Assembly: GCA_030144725.1 (NCBI GenBank)
Contig: JASKMD010000013.1
Coordinates: 310,001 to 374,000 of the forward strand
DNA: 64,000 bases
Reading direction: 5' to 3'
Origin: Haematococcus lacustris
Taxonomy: Eukaryota > Chlorophyta > Chlorophyceae > Chlamydomonadales > Haematococcaceae
Position numbers and translations under genes: made by a program. How positions within the stretch are numbered: position 1 is the stretch's first letter; each line of letters begins with the position of its first letter. Positions 56,883-64,000 of the stretch are shown piece by piece. Under the pieces are notes generated by a model, which was not told the origin of the DNA, searched no databases, and saw nothing but the letters and a program-made list of their open reading frames with translations.

Positions 56883-57374
56883 GTCGCATGTCATGAGCAG
56901 GACGAGAGAGTTGTGATGGGGGTGATGTGTTATAGTGCACATTCGCAAGTGTGTTGTCGCATGTCATAATGCATGTAACTGGCTAAGAGAAGAAGAAGAC
57001 TGTATACTTGTCTCGTTTTGTCTTAGAACAGCTGTATCTGATAATGCTGTACAACTCACTAGAGCACAGCACCCGTGTCTTGCCCAACCTGAGGTGCCTC
57101 ACTGCCATAGCCCTGACTGCGATGTTTCAGCCTGCTACTAGGTCAGCTGTCACACTCCTGAAGGACAGTTCAGTTCTTCACAGCTGGTCCTAGCGATAGA
57201 CAGGATAGTCAGGGGCACATGACAGCAGCCTGGCACATCGCCCCATGTGCTCTCCATGTCCCTCTTTATCCACCATGCCCATGATAAGCCGTCGTCAGTC
57301 GACACTACACCACCTTTAATCGTGGGTGAAACATGTGAGCCGTCATATCAGCAGCAAGAGCACTGAGGCCACCA
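56883..57374. other. Intergenic, no gene recognised
   Basis: About 490 bases with no credible gene. It should include the 3' UTR of the minus-strand gene that ends at 57375. Confidence 0.4.
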
Positions 57375-59191
57375 TCATCCGCCCCTGCCGCTTCCTCGGC
57401 GGTTCCTCAACGATTCCTCGGCTCCTGAAATCATACAAATCAACACATTTTAGTGTGGTAACGCGATGGGTATGAACGAAGATGGTCAACTATAATGTGG
57501 CCTTGGTTGTGCTTTCACCCACGACACCAGGAGGTATTAAGGCTAGTTGTACGCACTTCACTTAGTGCCAGGAAGGGGGTCTCCATGTGATGTTGGCTTG
57601 TTGTGCCAACCAGCGCTACTGTCTATGTATTGGCTCCACATCAACTGAGCAAACATGGTCAACGGTGATGTGCGAGGTAGCGGGTTGTGCTAGTGAAATA
57701 CGACAACAGGAGCTATGTGGGCTATAGATGTTGTTTCATGCACTTTACCTGCTGCCAAGAAGAGGGTCTACATGTGACACTGGCTGGTTGTGACAGTTGA
57801 CCTACTGTCTATTTGTACTTGGATACACGATCAACCTATCAGTCTCACATTGCCGTCACATCCACGCACCACCACCAGGCTCGATTGTCACACCGCTGGT
57901 GCCATACCATGCTGATGTCTTGGTGTGCTGGGCGTGGTATGCCACCAAGGTGAGCCACAAGGGGACAACGCAACAAGCAACCTCTGTCACCTTAGGTCCA
58001 ACTACGTATCATCGCTAACCATACAGCAAGGCCATGCACAAGTGTGCTTCAACATGGAGGGCCATCACATATGGAAGAGATGGTTTGGGTCGGTTACAGT
58101 TATGCCTAAGATTGTTTATCATTGCACTCACCTTCAAATGTTTCGTTGGCCAAACGTATCCAGCGCTCCCATTCAGGAGGGGTCGTCTCGCTGTCCATGT
58201 AGGATTTGTACTTCTTCTCCCACTCAGCCAAGCCTGCTCTGTTGGAATCTGCTTTATATGGGCTGCGCTTCGTGGTGACGACCTCGTTTGAGCATGCCCT
58301 ACAATGCAACCACAGCACCCCTGTTTGTGAGCGTGTATTGGCGCACATCCCACATCCACCAGCATGCTCCACACTGTACTCACCTTGCAATCGCTTCTGT
58401 CAAGCAAGCAAAGGTAACTGTGGCAGGCACATGGCCAAGGTTCTCACGCAGAGCTTCCAGAGTGCCTCCCACAACAGCCATTACTCCAGGCGTCCAAGTG
58501 CGCTCGTCGCCGAGTGCAGGGTATCGAGCCCCAGGTTCCTGCACAAGCACAAACTTGGCCATGCCATGCCATGCCATGCCATGCCATGCCATGCCATGCC
58601 ATGCCATGCCATGCCATGCCATGCCATGCCATGCCATGCCATGCCATGCCATGCCATGCCATGCCATGCCATGCCATGCCATGCCATGCCATGCCATGCC
58701 ATGCCATGCCATACTATCCTCACTGAACTGACTGTTGTGCTGACTTGTACTGGTGCTTCGGGTGTGTGCTGACTCCCCTACCTCATCTGCTTCCCGGAAC
58801 ATGAAGGCTTGGATCAGTGGAAGCACGTAGTGCTTTATAATTTTATTGGCCATATCCATACGCACCACGCGCAACTCCGGCCCACCTGGCCCGTTGACTG
58901 CCTTAAACACGGGCTGCATCAAGCACAGGAGTTAGTGTGCCGCAGAGGCTGGGTCAGGCAAACACCAGGTGGCAGCAGTGTCCAGTATGCATTTGGCATG
59001 AGCTGCCGGTAATGCAAACACAGGCGGCTGCATATGGACCAGGAATGCCCCGCAGAGGCTGGGTCAGACAAACAATGCATGGCACAAGGTAGCAGTGGAA
59101 CCCAGTGAGTAGGGGGTGCAACTGGCATGTGCTGTCAGCAAGACACAACCCATACCTCTTTTACTTTTGAGCCTCCTTTTGCCTTCACAGC
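57375..59191 (-). CDS. Unrecognised conserved-looking protein, 3' five exons
   Basis: Five minus-strand exons keep phase: 59191-59156, 58913-58782, 58538-58384, 58298-58132 and 57424-57375 (stop). They encode about 180 residues: [12 protein letters not shown], then [20 protein letters not shown] and [14 protein letters not shown], then [20 protein letters not shown] and [11 protein letters not shown], then [20 protein letters not shown] and [12 protein letters not shown], ending in a basic Gly/Arg tail ([10 protein letters not shown]). The sequence complexity and clean splice sites argue for a real gene. I cannot name the family. The 5' end is not found. The last exon is the least certain because its intron is 700 bases and repetitive. 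A (GCCAT)n array sits just upstream of the third exon's acceptor. Confidence 0.5.
57470..57845. repeat. Diverged tandem duplication, about 190-base unit
   Basis: Two neighbouring units share GCCAGGAAGGGGGTCTCCAT/GCCAAGAAGAGGGTCTACAT, CTACTGTCTAT and the CATCAACT/GATCAACC ends in the same order. They lie in the last intron of the minus-strand gene. Confidence 0.6.
58557..58711. repeat. (GCCAT)n pentanucleotide array, 31 units
   Basis: Perfect GCCAT repeat, 155 bases, inside a minus-strand intron and within 20-30 bases of its splice acceptor. The intron therefore has TGGCA units where a pyrimidine tract is expected. Confidence 0.95.
58938..59143. repeat. Diverged tandem duplication, about 105-base unit
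   Basis: Two copies start CCGCAGAGGCTGGGTCAGRC and share AGGTRGCAGTG-like and TGGCATG(A/T)GCTG segments. The duplication lies in the intron between the first two known exons of the minus-strand gene. Confidence 0.6.
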
Positions 59192-59639
59192 CTGGTGTCC
59201 TGTGTGTACACTTCGTTTACTCCTCAATGCAGGCTACAATCAGATCACATACACCAGACACCAACACATGGCTGACCTGGCCGGGACATTGTGAGGCTGT
59301 GGGGTTTTGGTGCCCGTGAGGGTCAAGTCTCGCTTGCTTTCGGGTGCATGATGAAAAAGACCTTGGCATTGCAGCTAGGTCTGAGTGCACTAGGTGATGG
59401 TATGTCATTCAGGTGCAGGCAGCAGGTCAGCTACAATGACATGCAGCCAACATGCCTCACACACCAAGGACAATGAGTGGTGCATTGCAGCGGCCCTGCT
59501 TGTTGACCTGCCACCCTTGGTTTCTGCCAGGTCCCTCTTAACAGGTGTTGATGGGTGACAGCTCATGCTGCATAACGGCAGGCCCATCAGGCCAGCAGGC
59601 CAGCCAAGCGCATCAAGCGCAACAAGGCCTGAGCAGGCA

Positions 59640-60080
59640 TCTGAGTCCACTCAGCCCAAGGCTGCCAAACCAAGGCTGCCAAACCAAAGCCAGCCCAACA
59701 GCCAGGCAGGTGGGTAGACCGGGACTGCCATGCAGCGTTGAACATGCAGCGTATTGGGGAGGCCAAGTGGCGCCCGCTGGAGCTGTGTTGGTGGCCAAAG
59801 CAGGGGAAGCTGCCAGCCAAGGGCAAGGAGTACCCTGAGCTGGGGTACAAGCGGCTGCGAGATCGGCCAAGACCTGCTGCTGCCCAGTGGGTGCTGCTGC
59901 GGCCCTGCGTCGAGCTGTTACCACCTTGAGATCTGTGCGTGCATGTCATGCCAACGCTGGGCTCAACCGTGTCACAGGGGTCAGACAATAGTGTAGGTGG
60001 TAGGCGCCCATGCCATGTGTGTGGGAGGTACTCCACACAGACAAAAAAACACCCTTAGTTAGGGGGCCTTATTGTACCCT
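59640..60080 (+). mobile_element. Fanzor family-D C-terminal fragment
   Basis: Plus strand. A Lys/Pro/Gln-rich stretch leads into RuvC-III RWVDRDCHAALNMQ, then RIGEAKWRPLELCWWPKQGK and KEYPELGYKRLRDRPR, with a stop at 59927-59929. It is close to family A in the tail but has a different 3' region. That region holds AGACAAAAAAACACCCTTAG and the hairpin-like CCCTTAGTTAGGG, partly matched at 61655-61700. Upstream RuvC-II is absent. In RuvC-III the usual Asn after DRD-C is His, which may affect activity. Confidence 0.7.
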
Positions 60081-61230
60081 TGCATGGTTATTTTGATGGA
60101 GTAGGTGCTGCCATGTCTATAGATAGGGTTGTGGTTTGTTTGCCATGCACTTGTTGCCCTTCATGCTCGTTTCTGTTCCTCCTCTTCCTCCTGCAACTCT
60201 TCCATTGGTACATCATCATACCTTACCAAAGCTGCACATCAGTGGCAATGGGATGATTATATCATAGAGCATTGCACAATGCCATTGAATTTTTGGCTTA
60301 CCCTTCCCGCATGCCCGCCCCTTGGTTTCTTGGCCTTGCTTCTCCGCCTGGATGCCTCCTGTGGGATGCAGGACAATGGCCCAGCATCACGGTTGCGTGC
60401 ACACCCCTCCATGATGCTCAAACAGGGGACAAACTTGCATGCACGCCCACACACCTCCTCAGTTCCCTTGTCCTCGCTTCCTATGGACTCGGCACCACCT
60501 TGGTGTCCCTCACTGCAAGAGCTATCAGCCTCGGGCGCTTCAACAGCAGCTTGGTTTTGGGTCGCAGAGGTACCCTACAGGTGACAGTAGCACATTGCAA
60601 GCACCAAGATGGTACGATTCATGTGTTGTGGTGCAAGCATGCATCTAGCGGTAACCTATGCACCACCAGGCTGTCATGGCACTAACCCCGGCTGGTCCCG
60701 GTACGGTCAGGCCGAGGTCTGGTAACCTCATTCCAGGTGGGGCTGCAGGGACCTGTTGGTTGTGGGGCACCGCTGGCCTGCCATTGACGGCGTGTTGAGG
60801 GTCCTGCAGGGTTGCGCATCATGCCATTAAGGCTTAGTCCTGTCCTGTGTTGCGGGCAGCTGCTGGATGGCCTTAATGTACTTCCCTCCCCCACACACAC
60901 TATACATATGTATATGAAGATGCCTGTGTGCCCACCGCCCATGATAATGATGGTCACTGGTTTCTCTGACTGACTTGCTGGTAAGAACTCTGACTGAAAC
61001 AAGTGGTGGAGGATGCAGATGGAGGTCCTGAGGTCTTAACTAGGAGATATTGTGCAAGGGAATAAGGCTGCCCATCCACCTGCCATGCTCTCATAAACCT
61101 GCCTGCCATAAGTAGGGTACGTAAATGTAACAAACTCTTGATTAAGGGTAAAATAAGGACAGGTGACAGCTTTGCCTTCTGTCGACATTGTCACCCACTT
61201 GCAGGTCCATGACGTTGGGAGGTCATAGAA
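60081..61230. other. Intergenic, no gene recognised
   Basis: Short frames on both strands without recognisable motifs. No splice pattern gave a credible protein. Confidence 0.4.
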
Positions 61231-61233
61231 AGG

Positions 61234-61447
61234 TCACCATCACCATCACCATCACCATCACCATCACCATCACCATCACCATCACCATCACCATCACCAT
61301 CACCATCACCATCACCATCACCATCACCATCACCATCACCATCACCATCACCATCACCATCACCATCACCATCACCATCACCATCACCATCACCATCACC
61401 ATCACCATCACCATCACCATCACCATCACCATCACCATCACCATCAC
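61234..61447. repeat. (CACCAT)n hexanucleotide array, about 35 units
   Basis: Perfect CACCAT units followed by CACCAC/CACCAG and a CAG run to about 61490. No gene is evident around it. Confidence 0.95.
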
Positions 61448-61654
61448 CACCACCAGCACCACCACCAGCACCAGCAGCAGCAGCAGCAGCATTCCCTCAT
61501 TACCCACCGGCACCTCCTCCTGAGATGACAGCACCTCACCCTCTCCAGCTCCCTCATCATAGGGCTTAGTGGGTGCCAGCTCAGGCTGCACACCGGCGGC
61601 TGCAAGCAGCAGGCAGATAGAGCTGCCTGTGGAGCCGGTGGGCTTGCGTCCTCC

Positions 61655-61705
61655 ACAGACAAAACACCACCCCTAGTGAGGGCCCCTATGATGCTGCCTA
61701 TGCGG
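61655..61705 (+). mobile_element. Block resembling the family-D 3' region
   Basis: CCACAGACAAAACACCACCC followed by CTAGTGAGGGCCCC resembles 60035-60078 in order and spacing. Both have a C-run/TAG/G-run hairpin. No coding part is attached. The match is short and imperfect. Confidence 0.35.
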
Positions 61706-62021
61706 GGGTATTGGCTTCCTGCTGGGCCACTGAGGGAGGTGCTGCGTGCGCTTGAAGTGGGCAATAAAGCCCACACTGGATACTCCTCAAGTGATGTCAA
61801 GGGCTGAGACCTAAACCTGGGGTGTGAGGTTTGAAAGTTTGACAATGAGGCCTGGCTGCAAACTGCTGCAAGCCACCTGAGGGGAAGCATGACATGGATG
61901 AGCTGAAGGTGTAGACTGCTGCTGGGCGTGAAAGGCATGGAAGGGTTCTAGTGTCACCCTAATGTTCCCCACAGATCTCGATGCCCTCAATGCCTCCATG
62001 CCCTGCATGCCCTCCATGACC

Positions 62022-63700
62022 TCAATTTGCCATCTCCAAACGCTGCCACTGGGGCTGCTGCTTGTGTTGTTTCTGGAGCGCCTCTTGCCCCTGTCGCTTT
62101 TGCTGCTCCTCACCCTGCTGCCCCTGCCGCTGCTCCTCTCGCCCCTGCTGCTTCTGCGGCGGCTGGTGACGGTGCTTCAGTGGGTTGACCTTGTACCCTG
62201 TGAGTTGACTGGGGCCCACCTTGGCACCTGGGATTGGCAAGCCCTGCCCCACTAGGGTGCCTAAGCCCAGCCGCCTGGCCCCCGGTACTGCCAGAGCAGC
62301 GCTGTGCCCCTGGGCCTGGGCGCCAACAGGAGGGAGGCCAGGAGCAGCCTGCTCAGCCTGACCAAGGGCCTCCTGCAGCAGCTGCTGCTGCTGCCTTTGC
62401 GTGGCGGACTCACCCCAAGCTTGACTCGGGCGCACCCTGACACCTAGCGCAGGTTGCTGGTGAGGCTGTGTGAGCGCTCCTGGAGGGCTCAGCTGTGCAG
62501 TCTTGCTTTGCAATGGCTGGCGGCTAATGATGCTGAACAGGTTGGTCTTGGCTACGGGTCGTGGCTGCAATCCGGCTGGGCCAGTTGGAGGGTGCTCGTC
62601 ATTGGGTGGGCATCTGCTGCCCCACCCCATCCCCACCCCCACCCCTTCCCCCTGACCCTGCGCAGTCTTATGACCTCGCCTTAGCCTCAGGGCTCCCCTT
62701 TCCGCCTGATAACCTGCTGCCCTCCCCTCCTCTTCAGCTGCTGTCAGCGGGCCCATGGGGCTCACGTTGCCCTGGTGTGAGGGGTGGTGGGCGGGTTGGG
62801 GAGAGGCATGAGGGGATGGAAATGACCGAGCAGCAGGAGGTGAGTCTGTGGCAGTGGGCAGGGGTGGCATAGGTGCGGCTGGTAGGCTGAGTTGCCGCTG
62901 CAGGTTGCTGGCATTTGCTGCTGGCTGGGGTGCGCGGTGTATACACCGGGGAGGGGACAGCTCTGCAGCAGGGGTTGGTGTTTGAGGGATGGGCCTCGAG
63001 GGTGGAGGGGTGGGAGCAGGGGGAGGGGCAGCAAGGGGTGGGGTGTGGGATTGGGGTGGGATGGGAGCAGGCGGTTCAAACGCTACTGGCAGGTCCAAGT
63101 GCACTGCCCCTCCACCCTGACCGTCATGCGACGCTACCCGCCCGTCCTGCCCTGACTGCTGCTGGAGCTGCTGCAACTGCAGGTGGAACAGCTGTTGCAT
63201 CTTCTGCATCTGCTGCATCTGCCCAACCAGCTTCTGAATCAAGGACAGCTGCTGCTGCTGCTGCTGTTGCTGCTGCGGTGGCGGCTGCTGCGGCTGCGGC
63301 GGTTGTGGCTGCGGCTGCGGCGGCGGCGGCGGCGGCTGTTGCTGCCTGGCACGTGGTACCAGGAGAGGCTGAGTTCTGACCAGGGCTGTAAAAGGTCGGG
63401 TGTGGGGTTCATCAACCACCCTAGCGCTGCCCCGCGCCCCATCCTTACCCTGACCATGGCTACAACCTTGCCCCTGACCTTGCTTACCCTGCCCTGGCAG
63501 TGGCTCTGTCAGGCCATCTCCCGTTGCCCCTGCTGCCATTTCCTCCTTTACCTCCCCTCTGGCCTCGGACTGAGAATGAGAGGGCATTTGAGGGAGAAAG
63601 CTTGCCCCTGCTGCTGTCCTTGGCTTCTTGTGCTGCACATTGTGTTGGGGCTGAGCAGCTGATGAGCATCGCTTTCTTCCTGCTGCTGCTGCTGTCGCTC

Positions 63701-63732
<32 letters not shown>

Positions 63733-63956
63733 GCTGCTCCTGACCCTTGGCCGCTGGCCACTACAGCTGGTCTGACTTGACTTGATTGATGCACCTGGCT
63801 GCTGCCTGTCATATGGCCATGGCTGCCGGCTCCCTTCAGCTGCATGTCTACCTCTCTGCCCTGCAGCCAAACGGTCATGGCACCCAAGCCAGTGCAGGGC
63901 AATTTTGACACATTCCCAACTGCACCCAAGCAAGCAATACAAGCACACTCAAGCAT
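62022..63956 (-). CDS. Q/P-rich nuclear-type protein, about 640 residues
   Basis: Minus strand, one open frame ending at 62022 (QRLEMAN, stop). It has an Ala-run (AAAAAVAAAAAAG) and a basic patch that could be a nuclear signal (GRKRCSS … QHKKPRTAAG). It also has QPQPPQPQQPPPQQQQQQQQ followed by a coiled-coil-like stretch (LIQKLVGQMQQMQKMQQLFH), a long Pro-rich region and a basic Gln/Lys/Arg-rich C-terminus. The pattern is common in algal transcriptional regulators, but no DNA-binding domain is visible. The start is uncertain: the frame opens at 63956, near the window edge, and upstream exons may lie outside. Confidence 0.5.
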
Positions 63957-64000
63957 TGCGGTGTAAACACTAAGAAGAGCCCTGCATGCCTCAGTGCTTG

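Noticed and set aside
58557..58711. CRISPR-like array
   Set aside because: Head-to-tail pentanucleotide units without spacers. None of the arrays in the window has unique spacers between conserved repeats.
61188..61591. ITITIT or VMVMVM proteins over the CACCAT array
   Set aside because: Simple repeat translation with no adjoining gene structure.

Overview
The window looks like nuclear DNA of a chlorophycean green alga. It is GC-rich. Its genes are split by many short GT–AG introns that often end in CTGCAG. It has long simple-sequence arrays, abundant Q-, P- and A-rich protein segments, and a TGTAA motif of the kind used as an algal poly(A) signal. I could not fix the species. A 500-base run of N (7775-8274) and many G homopolymers mark it as a draft assembly.

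Host genes from left to right: an RRM protein (minus, about 560-988); a coiled-coil membrane protein rebuilt from six exons (minus, 1759-4084); an ALIX/BRO1-like ESCRT accessory protein (minus, 5262-10929); a 16-exon LEA-like amphipathic-repeat protein of 1,361 residues (plus, 12517-21561); an F-box/LRR-like protein (minus, 25060-26898); an ETF-ubiquinone oxidoreductase remnant (plus, about 33650-33995); a nine-exon serine hydroxymethyltransferase (plus, 34794-37551); a gene with three copies of a domain I do not recognise (minus, 43601-49698); a Q/P-rich protein (minus, 49861-52914); an unrecognised multi-exon gene (minus, 57375-59191); and a second Q/P-rich protein (minus, 62022-63956).

The most interesting content is an accumulation of Fanzor-like elements, the eukaryotic relatives of TnpB (RNA-guided nuclease family). 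I see at least four families, A to D. Family B has an apparently intact four-exon gene (27279-29424). A, C and D are present as broken, truncated or end-only copies. Each family carries a conserved non-coding block immediately 3' of its ORF, which is where TnpB/Fanzor guide RNAs (omega RNAs) are encoded. Several copies are little more than that block. One A copy is an internally deleted, MITE-like element about 140 bp upstream of the SHMT start codon. One C copy sits inside a decayed LINE, bounded by a perfect 15-bp direct repeat.

The second theme is repeat expansion. Two (GGGGC)n arrays begin inside C-family ends. The intron of another C copy is a pure TGACCC repeat bounded only by splice signals. 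A host-gene intron at 48.5-49.5 kb is likewise almost entirely a GGGGGA-type repeat. A (GGGC)n tetranucleotide array occupies about 2 kb at 53.8-55.8 kb. Together the large arrays take up roughly 7 kb of the window.
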